A DNA stretch of 64,000 nucleotides from Cycas panzhihuaensis (lineage: Eukaryota > Cycadophyta): assembly GCA_023213395.1 (NCBI GenBank), contig CM041465.1, positions 92,449,741 to 92,513,740 of the forward strand, in the 5' to 3' direction. The notes beneath the pieces were generated by a model. It did not search any database. It was given only the letters and a program-made list of their open reading frames with translations, and was not told where the DNA came from. Made by a program: the position numbers and the translations under genes. Position 1 is the stretch's first letter. Each line of letters starts with the position of its first letter. Shown here in pieces: positions 12,541 to 24,045 of this stretch.

Positions 12541-13634
12541 TTACTTTCTGGTTCTTTTTGCAGGAGGAGAAGAAACCGCCTTGGAAGTTGCAGGAGGAGC
12601 CCTTGGAGATTTTCTCTTTGCAGGAGTGGATGATCCCTTGGCAGGACCAGAACCCTTGACCGGGGTAGCCTTGGATTTGTTGGATTGAGCCGGTTTTGAA
12701 GGCGTAGGTTTTCCCTTCTTAACTGCAGCAGCTGCTTCCTCGGGCTTGGGAGTAGGAGGTGGGGGAGGAGGGGCCGGTTTTTTCTCGGCCGGTTTCGCTT
12801 TGGCGGTTTTAGCAGCCGGTTTCGCCCTAGGGGCCGGTTTCTCCTGATCAGCAACCTTGGTAACAGTTTCAGCGGGCTTAGGAGGAGCTTTTGGGACTGG
12901 TTTGGCAGCTTTGGCGGGCTTACCGGCTTGGGAAATCTTAGCGACCTTGGGTTTCTTGGGGGGCCTGGGTGCTGCGACTGCCTTGACTGCTACCTTTTCT
13001 GGCTTGGCTTCAGCAGAAGATTGCTTCACCGTAGTAGCCTTGATAGCCTTTACTGCGGAGGATTTCTTCAGCTCATCTGTAAGTTTGTACGAGCCCTTCA
13101 CTTGAGTTAGCTTCCCCTTCTCGCTCGCACTCCTCAGCTGATTATTCAGCAATTTCCTAAAGTTTGATGGAAGCTCGTTCTTGTAATGATCCTCAATGTA
13201 TTTCGCAATGGCAATGCGACTCGAACCGGAACGCTCCTTCAGTGCAGCAATGGCCTCCACTGCCATCTGCACTTACAAAGTCAACCCCCCCCCCCCCCCC
13301 CCACCCCGGTCCCCAAAAAAACCCAGTGAGATTACTTCTACTTCTATCGTTTCTTAGACCTAGAAGCATACCGAACAGAAATCCAAATGAAAAACGAAGG
13401 CACGCATCTGATTATCATTACTACTACCTCGAAGTAGCTCGGATGGCCGGGCTCAGCCCGAGACACTGCCTTCTTCTTGTCGGAAGCAGCCCTGGTTTTG
13501 TTGACTTTCTCCTTGGTATCTTTAGGTTTGGAGCCCTTGGCCTGTCTGGGCTTCGAGCTATCTTTGGCAGCGACCCTGCTACTCTTCCTTGCAGGACCTC
13601 CCTTGGATTTACCACCGTCTGCAATGGCAGCCAT
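12541..13634 (-). CDS. Linker histone H1 (two exons)
   Basis: Encodes a linker histone that binds DNA between nucleosomes and compacts chromatin in the nucleus. Exon 1 is 13634-13428 and exon 2 is 13266-12541, joined in phase 0 across a 161-bp intron with GT at 13427-13426 and AG at 13268-13267, giving 310 residues. Residues 1-63 are a Lys/Ala/Ser-rich tail. Residues 64 to about 137 are the winged-helix globular domain, from HPSYFE (end of exon 1) through MAVEAIAALKERSGSS to KGSYKLTDELKK. Residues 138-310 are a Lys/Ala/Pro-rich tail with a proline run, ending KRTRK before TAA. The ATG at 13634 was chosen because the frame upstream has only a GTG and no H1-like sequence. The intron inside the globular domain is typical of plant H1 genes. 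The frame is intact. A weak TATA-like word lies on the minus strand near 13812, about 180 bp upstream. It is the only intact host gene in the window. Confidence 0.93.
13267..13427 (-). other. H1 intron with an 18-nt poly(G) tract near the acceptor
   Basis: The intron begins GTAGTA and ends TGCAG. On the coding strand an uninterrupted run of 18 G (plus-strand C at 13285-13302) lies 17-34 nt upstream of the acceptor AG, where a pyrimidine tract would be expected. The splice is still supported, because joining the exons restores a complete globular domain. Confidence 0.85.
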
Positions 13635-15680
13635 TGTCGATTGCACACCAAATCCCTCGCCACGGATGATGTGCCGAGTAATTCTTCTTCCTGTGAGTAG
13701 TAAATTTGAACTTAAACCCTAGTCCTTCCAGCTCCGCCACGACCGTTTAAACCCTCGGCACGCTGCCACTCAACCGTATTACAGCGAAAATTCAAACCCT
13801 TCATCCATTATATCCAAACGAGGGCATACATTGATCGCACATATACATCCATTCATGTAATGTAATGTATGTATGGTGGGGAAGCAGGCATACAAATAGC
13901 CCTCACCCCGAACGACTCGGAACCCTGAGCTCCCATTAGCCCATCTGTCCTCTCACGGATTGCCAGCGTGGCAAGATCCTGACCATTAACAGATATCAGA
14001 CCGTTTGAACATAGTGGTCATCCCTGACAACCGCCTAAACAGGTAAACCATTCTTTATTTTTTATTTGTTGGGAACACGGCCTGCCATATCTCGGTAGGA
14101 AAGGCCTATGTTTCCACTTTTTCCTCATTTTTTGCTGTACTTCTCTCGTTTGGGCGCGTGGAAGGAGAATATTTGTTGTCCATTGGATAAGAGCAAGGCT
14201 ACGCCCACCAAGGCTTTTGGAGGAGGCCATTGTGAAACGAGGGATCTAAGAGCTTTGAAAGCCCTCCTCTGAACTAACTAACTAGATGGTGAAATTTCTT
14301 GGGTTGGTTAGAGTGCAACCATCATGCATGGTTGGAGTAACGCAACCATAATTGAATAGATTTTGATTGGTCTTCATATGCAATTTGTGGATTTAATTGT
14401 TTGAGTAAAAGTAGAATGAAAAAACATAACTCTAGAGACGCAAAAGTAAAATGAGGAAACACAATTCAAGAGACTCAAGAAACACAATTGTGTTCAGGTG
14501 ACATGTTTCAATAATTAGATGTTGTGGCATTTTCTCTCTCAAGTTATTTCAAAGAGTATGTATGATTTCTTTCTCTCTCTCTTTTTTTTTTCAATTGATG
14601 GAACAAATTTGATAACGTATGAGTAACATGAACTCAAATGAAAAAGCAACCCTTGACAAAGATGCATGAGTTATAATGCATATTTACCTACCATCATTCC
14701 TTTAACACACTGAGATTAATTAATACATTTTTATATTATAAAACTATTTATAATAAGCACATCAAAATACAACAAACACCAATCTTCAATAGTCATATCA
14801 CATGGATTCCATTACAGTGAATTGCAAGCCAACACAACATTGAACCTCAAGCCACATCCAACCATAAATGTAAGGAAAATACCCCCCAAAAAAAGAAAAG
14901 AAAACATAATCTACATTACCTTGACAACATTGAAAGATAGATATATAAAGGAAATCTTCTTAATCCTAAAACTTACTAGATCAAATAAGAATGTAAGAGA
15001 GTAGGGCTGATTATTTAGGAATATAAGGGGTGGGCTCACTAAATGCAATGGTGACATGTTATTTATAACTATCAATATAATAGTTACTGATAATGGGGTT
15101 TTAAGAGTTCCCTAGAAGCTACAATAATTGAGAATAGTCATTGATGGAATTTTGCTTGATGAAGAAGGAAAATTTGCCATTCATGCAATCTTACACTTCG
15201 AATAGAAAAATAAGCAATATCGTTGGCTAGGTTTTATACAAAAATGATGAGAAGCATCAACAATGAACATAGCTAATGGCAAGATCTTATATTAAAGACC
15301 TCTACAAACCTTTGAGTAATAAAAACCCTAATCTATACACAAGCTCAAAATATCCCCTTTTAGATATTATATTCTTATGAGCCTTTGCACCCAAGGAGGC
15401 TATACAAATTAGAGGTAACAAAATGCCTTTGAAACTCTTCAAACTTCTACAAAATATCACTATCTATAAAAACAAAATAAAAACATCCTTCTAAATACAT
15501 AACACATCATTTGTGTTTAAACATGCATATTTCCAACAAGGAAACACATAAAACAACCCATGTATAGAAATGTAGTTATAAAGAATTAATTATAACCAAT
15601 GAAATAAGTAGAAAATAAAATCACCTTAAATAGAACAATATATTTTAAATATATTTTAAGTAGAACTTTTGTATTTTAAA
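13635..15680. other. H1 upstream region, then AT-rich DNA
   Basis: 13635 to about 14250 is less AT-rich than its surroundings and should contain the H1 5' UTR and promoter. I could not identify a convincing core promoter beyond a weak TATA-like word near 13812 (minus strand). From 14300 to 15680 I see nothing recognisable. Short frames at 13164-13722, 14018-14230 and 14822-15004 have no recognisable features. Confidence 0.5.
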
Positions 15681-15840
15681 GTCAAGCACTAGGCTGCACT
15701 AGTAGGTATCTACCCTACGGTGTTGGAAGTCCTAAGTTCAACCTCCACGAGGGGTTATAGGGGAGAACTGGATGAAAGGATGACAAACCCTGACAAATAC
15801 AAATCTAATTCCATCCACTCGGTACATACCGTAAAAAAAA
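15681..15840 (+). mobile_element. Probable tRNA-derived SINE
   Basis: About 160 bp with a pol III B-box-like word (GTTCAACCTC, 15736-15745; consensus GWTCRANNC), a weaker A-box-like stretch about 40 bp upstream, and an A-run at 15833-15841. It is flanked by imperfect direct repeats, both starting AGAACTTT, at 15662-15680 and 15841-15859, consistent with a decayed target-site duplication. The cloverleaf is not intact, so it is not a functional tRNA gene. Confidence 0.5.
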
Positions 15841-17072
15841 AGAACTTTACATTATAAAAACATATCACAAAAAAAATCATTATTTCCTTCACTATATGTT
15901 ATCACCCTTTAAGGGCGGGAGGATATATTACTAAGAGCAATAGGCCTTTACTATATTTTGAAGAAGTTTATTCAAATTCTAAAGGAACTAGTTGGGAGGA
16001 AAATTCTCTTCTCATAGCACATGCTTATTTAATGAAGGTTCGAATGGTGGGAAGCATTTGGTGAATGGAAGATGATATTAATAATTAGTGAAATAAATAA
16101 ATGAAAGAACAAACAAATGCTTGTGAAGTAGATAAAGTAAAGTGTGAGTGCAAAAATAGAGTAGATACAAAAGAATGGGAAAAGCACTTTATAGGGCCAT
16201 TATTTATTTTATTATTAAAAGTATGAGAGAAAAAATAACAGTATAAGTAAATCTCATTTGGTTTATTAATGCTTATTGATGATGGATAGCTCATATAATC
16301 CTCAAGGCTAATTAGCATGGTAGGGATTGTGGGTTCCATAAACAAAGATCTATAGCTAAGCTTTAAATAGAAAAGGATTATAGATGGTGTAGTGAGAGAT
16401 GAGTCATTTGCAATGCTTCAAATGTTGCCTAATAAAGAATAAAGATAATGAAGAGTGGAGGGTCTTTCTTCTCCTTTTTGAAGGAGCATGAATAACAAGA
16501 CTATAAGTCTAGCTTTGAGATGATTTCCCCTAATGTATGTAAGGCATTTATGTTAAGTGAAAATGCTAATGAAATGAGCCCAAGTGCTTTTATTATAAGT
16601 GTATGATGACTTATAGGAACTAATGTGCTTTCATTAAGCTTAGTATTTTTATGTTAAGGATTTGGTTTATTTAGTTGTAGTGGTTTGTACATGTCAAGGG
16701 TGTAGAGTTAAGCCATAAAATAATGACAATTATAGATTAAGGAATGATAATAAAATGGAAATGACTTGAGGGGGTTTATTAGATATGGAGAATGAGGAAA
16801 TATTATTGTTGTTGCCACTAAATAAATAGGGGAAGAGTGTAGCATATATTAAGTTGGATTTTTAAGCATTTAACTACTTTGCTTTATGAGAGGGATATGC
16901 CCCATGTCATGAGTGTGCTTATTGCTACTAATTTCTATTTTGAGTGAGTATAAACATCTCCCATCCCTATGTGGGTAATCTTCTTATAGATTCTTAATAT
17001 CCTTTAGAAATGTTGATTAGTTTGTGTTGCTCTTTGTAGCCTTTTGTCAGAAACACCTTAGCTCTAATATTA
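15841..17072 (-). mobile_element. Probable internal sequence of the non-autonomous LTR family
   Basis: Directly left of the LTR at 17073 is a degenerate tRNA-Met primer site (minus strand TAATATTAGAGC) followed by a leader that matches the leader beside the second LTR (19728-19739): both continue GAGCT(A/G)AGG(T/C)(G/A)TTTCT. So this is internal sequence of the same family, not unrelated flank. Parts resemble 26060-26410. No protein-coding signature is visible. The left limit is unclear. Confidence 0.45.
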
Positions 17073-17572
17073 TGTTAAAAGCAAATGTGTTGAATCATAG
17101 TGGTAATACCATGCTAGAAACATGCTATGATACCATGTTGAAGAAATTGAAGTAATAACAAGTTCAATAGCATGTATATTACTAGACAAATAAATAAACC
17201 AATGAAGTAATATGGCAGATTTATAGTGGAAAACACAATAAGAGAAAAAACACTTTTTTAAGTACTAGCTTCTTAATTAACAAACTTGGACTCTTAGATA
17301 TATCTTTTATATTGGAAAACACAGTAAGAGAAAAAACACTTTTTTAAGTACTAGCTTCTTTATTAACAAACTTGAACTCTTGGATATATCTCTTATATCT
17401 CTCTTACTCTTCATCTTTTTGGATCTTGGCCGCTCATCTCTTCGTTCAATACAAAAAACTTTTTGTCTTTTTATAAAATTTTCACTACATAATCAATCAA
17501 CAAGATATAACCTCATAATTAACTAATCATGTAATGTAATATTAAATTAACATTTTCTAAAATCTTCCAACA
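17073..17572 (-). mobile_element. LTR of non-autonomous family L, copy 1 (500 bp)
   Basis: On the minus strand it begins TGTTGGAAGATTTTAG immediately after a purine tract (AAGAGGAGA, 17573-17581) and ends TTAACA next to a primer-like site. It aligns with the split LTR at 19740-19826 plus 25729-26048. A tandem duplication of about 86 bp inside it (17227-17312 and 17313-17398, starting TGGAAAACACA) makes it longer than its partner. Confidence 0.65.
17227..17398. repeat. 86-bp tandem duplication within the LTR
   Basis: Two copies beginning TGGAAAACACA differ at a handful of positions. The related LTR at 25729-26048 has a single copy, so the duplication is specific to this LTR. Confidence 0.85.
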
Positions 17573-19739
17573 TCTCCTCTTAACATTGACTTATGAAAAA
17601 CTAAAAGAAAATGAGAATGATAAGATATCATCATGTAAACCCTGACTTAATAATAGCTTTATAGTAAAGAATACATTTGAATAAGGCTTTGCAATATCAA
17701 CTTGATTGAATTATATATGCTTCACCTAAATTTGTTAACATCCATATGAAAATACAACCATGTACTAGATGATATAGGTAACCAACCTCTATAACCATTA
17801 GTTTGCTAGGATGCTCTTTATATATGTGGTTTATTAACATTTGAATTATGCTTCACCTTATTGGCATTTAAGGACAAACAAACTACTTGGCTAGATAATA
17901 TTCAAGTAGGTATTAAATACATCTTAACTAGATACAACTGAACACATGCTAAATGCAATATAACTAAATGGAGTTTTCACCCTCTACAACTGAGTTTAGA
18001 AGCATAACAATTTGAATTTAACAACCAAACAATTGTTAGATAATGAAGAAGCACAACACTAAAAATCCAATTAATTTCTTCCATCAATATGAACTTTGAA
18101 ATATATTGAAAACTTGTAAAATTAGGGTAATATATCAATTTCTAAAGCTCTTAAGTGCTAAAATATGAAATCTAATTACACGGATATGTAGAGCTCGAAA
18201 ACATATTTGGAATAAAAAGAAATAATTTTGAAATTAGATATCATATGACCAAGTTTGAATGACTTGAAGAATTAGTGAAAAATGTACTATTATCAACAAA
18301 ATACAAAATGAACTTAAATTTTCATTAACAAATCAAAACCTAATAGTTCCTTATAACCACTCATTTTGAAGGTGTCTGAACTAGAATTCTAACGATGTTG
18401 ATGAAACTAAAATTAAATACCTGTAGAGAAAGTTACAATTAAAAGAATGACGACATGTCATAAAATGCCAAAAACTAGTTGAAAAATAAGAGTTAAGCCC
18501 CCTTGACTAAAAGTATTGGTTGCATGAAACCAGCCATATGACCATTTAATAATATCACAAGGGGCTAGGGAAATTTTAAATCACATTCCAATTGAACTTA
18601 ATTTATCTTAAACTTTAGAAAAAGTTTTAACCCCAAATGAAATTTTAAACCTACAATGGCGATTTGTTGAAGTTGTGGACAAAATATTGAGTCTTGGAAG
18701 TAAAATTTTTATAGATCTTAATTGCCAAAATGTAAATTTACCTCACATATTGCATAAAAGAAGTCTATCAACTCTAGAAAATGCATAATCACAAAGAGAA
18801 ATAGTTGAAATATTGGAGAAAACCATTGTTGATGTTGCGAAGATGTTGTCTTGGATGTAAATCCCCATGGATTTGAAAACATTAAGATGCCCACTTGAGG
18901 GCTACTAAATGAATTAAAACTAGAGCTACCAAAATAAAGAAAGGGTAAGCATGACTTACTATTAAGGAGACACCTAAACACACAAACATGGATTACTGAA
19001 TGTTGCATCGAGAATAGAGAAAGAGAGCTCTACCTAAGAAAATTCCACAAATGTGCAAATAATGTTAGATCTACTAGAACGAGAAGCTACCTTTACTCTT
19101 CATCAACTAAATATATGCAACAAAATATAGAAGCTCCGGACTTGTAAACACTAAATGAAAGAAGGCTATAAAATACGGATAAAGATATGTCCTAAATAAT
19201 TGAATTATTGAAAGAAGCCTAATGAATAAAGTTGTGAGACATGTATTGAATAAGAAGTTGTAAGAAGGTTACTAATAAGGTGCTAATAGTCTCAGAAGAG
19301 AGAGGAGCCAACAAGAGAAAGTTGAAGGAGCTAATGCATATAATGCTCTTAGTATATCTATAAATTGTACTACATGTAACAGAAATATACTGAAGTAAGT
19401 TAGAAAATTAACTAAATAACTTGAGAAAAATTCAAACCTTGAATCAAACTAATCACATGTCTAATTGAAGCTCTTGATGTCTTGTTAATTCGCTCTAATA
19501 TCATGTTAGAAGATATTCCAATATATTTACATGATGATGTCTTCTCATTCTCATTTACTTCTGATTCCTTATAAGTTAATATTACATGGGGATGTCGAAA
19601 GATGTTATAAGACATTAATTTAATATTATGTTATGTGATTAATTAATTACGAGGTTATATTCTATTAGTCAATTATCATGTGACAACTAAGAAATAATAT
19701 CTTTGATACCATATTAGAAATGCCTCAGCTCTAATATTA
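17573..19739 (-). mobile_element. Internal region of non-autonomous element L
   Basis: About 2.15 kb between a polypurine tract (17573-17581) and a degenerate tRNA-Met primer site (19728-19739). No gag, protease, RT or integrase motif is visible in either strand. The polypurine side (17640-18550) is related to 26890-27700 in element F, so L and F are siblings. The short frames here show no conserved features. Confidence 0.55.
19592..19700 (+). mobile_element. LTR 5'-end fragment in the opposite orientation
   Basis: On the plus strand, TGTCGAAAGATG follows the purine-rich ACATGGGGA and continues TTAATTTAATATTATGTTATGTGATTAATTAA, shown here only in part and matching the start of the LTR at 17572 read on the minus strand. 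It is therefore a plus-oriented 3' LTR start, truncated after about 110 bp, lying head-to-head with the minus-oriented LTR at 19740. Confidence 0.55.
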
Positions 19740-19826
19740 TGTTAGAAATAAAGGTGCAAGATCATAGTTGTAATACTATATTAAAAATAAGCTATGATAC
19801 TATGTTGAAAATTTTGAAGTAATAAC
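19740..19826 (-). mobile_element. LTR of family L, copy 2, distal part (split by element E)
   Basis: Aligns with 17073 to about 17155 of copy 1 (shared AATCATAG..GTAATAC and GCTATGATAC.ATGTTGAA words). It stops at the ATAAC target site of element E and resumes at 25729. Confidence 0.7.
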
Positions 19827-20266
19827 TACTGGAGTTAATCATTATCATTCTACTTTCACCTTCCAACTAGGATTGTATATCTCATCAACCTCATTTTACA
19901 CATGTGGGTGCTCAACATGTGTAGGTAAGTTAATGTTAATTTGAGTTAGTTTCATTTGAGTTAAGTTAGTATTATTTTATTGTTAATTTGAATTTCTGGG
20001 GTTGATGAGTTTCTCTCCTCCCCTCAAAATTATAAATATTGAGGGGTGTGCAACCCTGGTGTCTTTAGACACCATCCTCATTTGGAAAATTTGTAATGCT
20101 CACTTCTCACAATGGATTGAATATAGAAATTTCATGTGTTTATGCTACAACAATGTATTTATGTATTAATCTTTTGAAGATTATTCTATGTTCTGTCATG
20201 TTCTCCTGTAATTATTTTCCTTTATTTAGTATCAAAGCATAGTTTAACTACATTCTATTTCCAATA

Positions 20267-20280
20267 ATTGGTATCAGAGT
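20267..20280 (+). promoter_or_regulatory. Primer-binding site of element E (initiator tRNA-Met)
   Basis: ATTGGTATCAGAG directly after the 5' LTR, the standard plant copia primer site complementary to the 3' end of initiator tRNA-Met. Confidence 0.85.
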
Positions 20281-20449
20281 AGACGATTGCTGGCCTGCTG
20301 AAGTCTATTTGAAGAGCAACAAGATTTACTGATATTTGAGGTAAATTTACTCACAGCAAAGAGAATACTAGTTATATTTATTTTCTGCAAATTTTTTCAG
20401 TAATTTTCATATATTTTTCATCAAGATTTGATTATTGTTGAGTTATATT

Positions 20450-21310
20450 TGAAAAATAACAAAGATATTTCAGATTTTTCACAGATTTGTATAGATTTAT
20501 GAAGGATTTCAGCTATAAGCTACATTTTTTCAAATTTTTTTTTTATCTGAATTATATTTTTTCAGATCTGTACATCTTATTACATATTTGACTATTTTTC
20601 AAGAATATTTCTGCCTATTTATCTAATCTTTGTGTAGATTTGTAAAGGATTCTAGCAGCAAGCCACATTTATTCAAGTTTTTTCTCAGATTTGAGCTATA
20701 TTTCTTTAGATCTATATTTTTTTATCATATATTTCACCATGTTTTGGCAAATTCTTGTCTATATTTCTAGATTTACAAAAGGGATCAACAGATTTCAGCT
20801 ACAAGCTACATTTTTTTAAAGATTTGTGAAGGATTTTCAGCTACATGTAGGATTTATACAAGTTTTCTTCATATTTGTGATATATTTTATCAGATCTATA
20901 TAATTTTATCAAATATTTGGCATCTTTTAAGCACATTTCTGTCTATTTATCTAGTATTTTTCATAGATCTGTGAAGAAGATCAGCTGCATGCAAAAGCTA
21001 TCAAAGTTTTCTTCAAGATCTGCAACTCTTACTTCAGATCTACTATATTTCATTTTAGATCTGCTTATTTCAGCAACTATTACACCATTTTCTGATTGAT
21101 TTATTTTAGATCTATAATATTTGTCAATTTTTTTTTTAGATCTGCCTATTTCAGCAATTGTTTTAACATTTTCTGGTATACTTGTTACATATCTGCAAGA
21201 TTTAGTTCAGATCTGCTACATTTTATTTCAGATCTATATTCCTTTTTAACATATATTTGACAATTGTTTCAAGTTTTCTTTTCAGATCTGCAATTTTTGG
21301 GTGCATATCC
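20450..21310 (+). repeat. Degenerate tandem repeats in the leader of element E
   Basis: T-rich DNA with a recurring block of roughly 140-190 bp. The word CAGC(T/A)(A/G)CAAGC(T/C)ACATTT or a relative recurs near 20509, 20657, 20795 and 20985, and AGATCT occurs many times between them, usually as CAGATCTG or CAGATCTA. No coding potential. Confidence 0.6.
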
Positions 21311-22029
21311 TGCCCAACAAACCATATATTACAACATATCTGCCTATATTCGACTTGTGAGGAAAAAATCAGTCTACTGGAAGTTTTGAAACCTATTTTC
21401 AGCTGCAGATTTGCTATAGCTACGTTTACCAGGTTCCTCATACGTTTTTTTTCAGATCTAAACTCATATTTTTTATATATCTACAACATATTTGAAAATA
21501 TTTCAAATACAAATATATGTGCATTTTATTTATTTGATATATTTTCTTCAAGATATTTGAAAAATGTGTCCATGCTCCTCACATTGATATTTCATTTATC
21601 ATATGTTTTACATTATATATTTTTTTGACATCTTATGCACATAAGCATTTTCATTTGTGACTGCAAAGGAGTGCAAAAACTATCAATTATTTTCATTCTT
21701 TACAAAAAGAATAAAAAAAAAAATTTAAAAATTTTATTGGTATTTGATCTTGTAGACCAAAGAAAGCATATTGTTTCTGTACTCTGCTTTCTACATTGCC
21801 CCTTTTATTGGCCACATCTACTGCTTTTCTATTATATCCCTACATTTTTTTGGGGCACTCCCTTCTACCTTTTATCAGGAAGTGGAAGCCATTATTAGGC
21901 TCATAATCTTAAACCTGTCCTTTATCCTTTTTTCTTAAGAGTTCTTGAGAGTGCTTAGATTGCTCTAATAGACCACCAAGCTTGAATATGGAAACATGAT
22001 CACAGTATTCAAATCTGAATATTACTTCA

Positions 22030-23230
22030 AAAACAAAAAAACATTCTTAAGTTGTAATGAGCTTTGCATCCTTGCTGGTGCCTCCACACTTTGATTCCAA
22101 TACTTTCTGTCATGTTGTTTCTCATCTTTAACATTCACAACCTTGCACAGCTGTCGCCTTCTAAGCATTTTAACTCTGCCAAAGTTCCTGTTTGATCAAG
22201 AGAGTAGTGATACATGTTTCATCTTTAAGAAAAGTCTTGCGAAGCCAAAGTCTGCATCCTGGTTATAATTTGTAGAGGGGAGAGGCACTTCGGCTTCACA
22301 CATTTGAAGTTCCTGTAGTGCTACAATAAGCACATGCATGAAATTTGCAAAACCCTATTGAAGGCTTGGTTGAAAAGCAAACAAGTTTGGAATCTTCACA
22401 ACTTCACAATCTTTTGATATCCAAGAGCCCGATCATTTGAAAAATAAGCACTATTAGCTTTAGTAATTCTTCGCATGCACTGTATCAACAAAATTTTTGA
22501 AGCAAGAAAAAGAAAAAGTATCAACCTGTCTGATGCAAAAGGTGCAATAGCCCTTGCCTCCAGCTCTTGATCAATATTTTGGTGGCGTCACCCAGGTCAA
22601 ACTACAGACATTCATACTCCAAACCCTCTTCATCAATCTGATCCATAATAGCATAATAATTTTGCATCCCATAATTTCCATTCTCTACTCACCCCACCTG
22701 GAAAAATTAAGCACTATAACCTACTTAGAGTGAACTCCAAAACCTTGATAGAATTCGAGGGCACACTTCACCAGAAACTTCATCCATATTATCCACTCTA
22801 ACACCTTTGTTGCAAACATCTGCTAGAGCACGCATGTGTTTCAAGCTGTACTAGGAAAGCGATCCACAACGGGACTCAAATGTGCACACCATTGTTTTAA
22901 GGCAGTCCCAATCATCCACCAAAGGTTGCCCTAGGAGTCGCACAACTTTCAACACAGCAGGATCTATTTCTGATCCAAACAAAAGGGGCAAATCCCACGT
23001 ACGAGTACAACGGCTCCTTGCTGATTGGTATGTCACCATATTACATCACATGTGATCCCATTGCATATGTATTATGATTCTACTGATTTGAGGGTTAGCC
23101 AAACGACTCAGGAGTACGCAGCGTGACAGTCCAACAGGCTCTGAGGCCGCGCTCACGCCATGGTGAAGACGCGGCAACAGTGGGGTGACGCGGCAATGTG
23201 CCCAAACTAAATTTAAACTTTCATTTTTCC
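22030..23230 (-). other. Block of non-repetitive, host-like sequence inside element E
   Basis: This block has more balanced base composition and higher complexity than the T-rich DNA on both sides, and contains the vacuolar processing enzyme exon (separate entry). It may be flanking sequence of the captured gene: 3' UTR at 22030-22706 and intron above 23010. I recognise no second exon. Confidence 0.45.
22707..23010 (-). pseudogene. Vacuolar processing enzyme (legumain, C13 peptidase) C-terminal exon fragment
   Basis: The minus strand encodes, in one frame, the C-terminal prodomain end of a plant legumain: [44 protein letters not shown], a stop at 22851-22853, then YSLKHMRALADVCNKG and VRVDNMDEV, and finally SSL, a stop at 22725-22727, VGYSA and the natural terminator at 22707-22709. 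Family members read [31 protein letters not shown] and end SSL..G(F/Y)SA, so the first premature stop replaces the conserved Gln and the second falls two residues before the conserved Gly. Vacuolar processing enzymes are Asn/Asp-specific vacuolar cysteine proteases; the catalytic His/Cys domain is not present here. It lies antisense to element E, consistent with capture of a host gene fragment. It is not functional. Confidence 0.85.
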
Positions 23231-24015
23231 ATTTTTTATTTTTAATATAAAGTTTTAAAAAATTAAATTTTATTGTATAATTTTTTAAATCTGGGGTTTA
23301 AGGGCTTAAGCCCCTTTCACTCTTAGCCCCTGGTCCCATTTTACCTTTATATGACTGTAACTAATCACAAAATGGCACTAACAAGTTTTTAATAACATTT
23401 TTTCTTTTATTTTTTTAAAATTTTTATATCTTACATAGGGTTACTGACAAGTTTTTGCCATAACTTCTCACTGGATCATCGGTTTCTGACGAAACTAGTT
23501 TCATTATGTTAGAAATTTTTTGTAGATTAATTTTGACTAGTCATATGACCAATTTGGTGCTGATTTGACCCTATTTCAGTCGATTTAAAGTCAATCAGTC
23601 ATTTTTTGAGCATTTTTTAAACGTTTTATAAAATCACTTTTTGAACTGATTATATTTTATTATCGGGTAACTATTTTCTGCCCGAATTTATTTTATAGTG
23701 ATCTACGTTCAACAAACTTCATTACCTACCTTTTATTTTATTTTTTAGAATTAATTTTGATCATTATTTTAATTACTGAATGTGGCACTTTAGTGGTTTT
23801 TAGCCTTTTTCTTAACATATTTACATAAAGGTATTTGTTGCTGTTTTTACTATAACTTTTCTGTTTGACATCCAAATTCAATTTTGTTAGTTTCATTGGG
23901 AATTTGACTCACCCCCCTTCGATTTGACATAGTTTTTTATACATTTTAACATATTTTTACTAATTTTTAAATCACTCAAAATATAGGTACTTAATTGCCA
24001 CCAACTTGCCATTTT

Positions 24016-24045
24016 TACACACACACACATATATATATATATATT
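24016..24045. repeat. (AC)n(AT)n microsatellite
   Basis: A short compound dinucleotide run inside element E, roughly seven AC followed by eight or nine AT units. Confidence 0.9.

Noticed and set aside
12390-13722. Several long frames overlapping histone H1 on both strands
   Set aside because: They are shadows of the GC-richer H1 exons; only the two-exon minus-strand model gives a complete globular domain.
22231-22260. Minus-strand ADFGFAR, reminiscent of a protein kinase DFG motif
   Set aside because: No other kinase motif (HRD, APE) nearby and no supporting frame; probably chance in the sequence next to the VPE exon.
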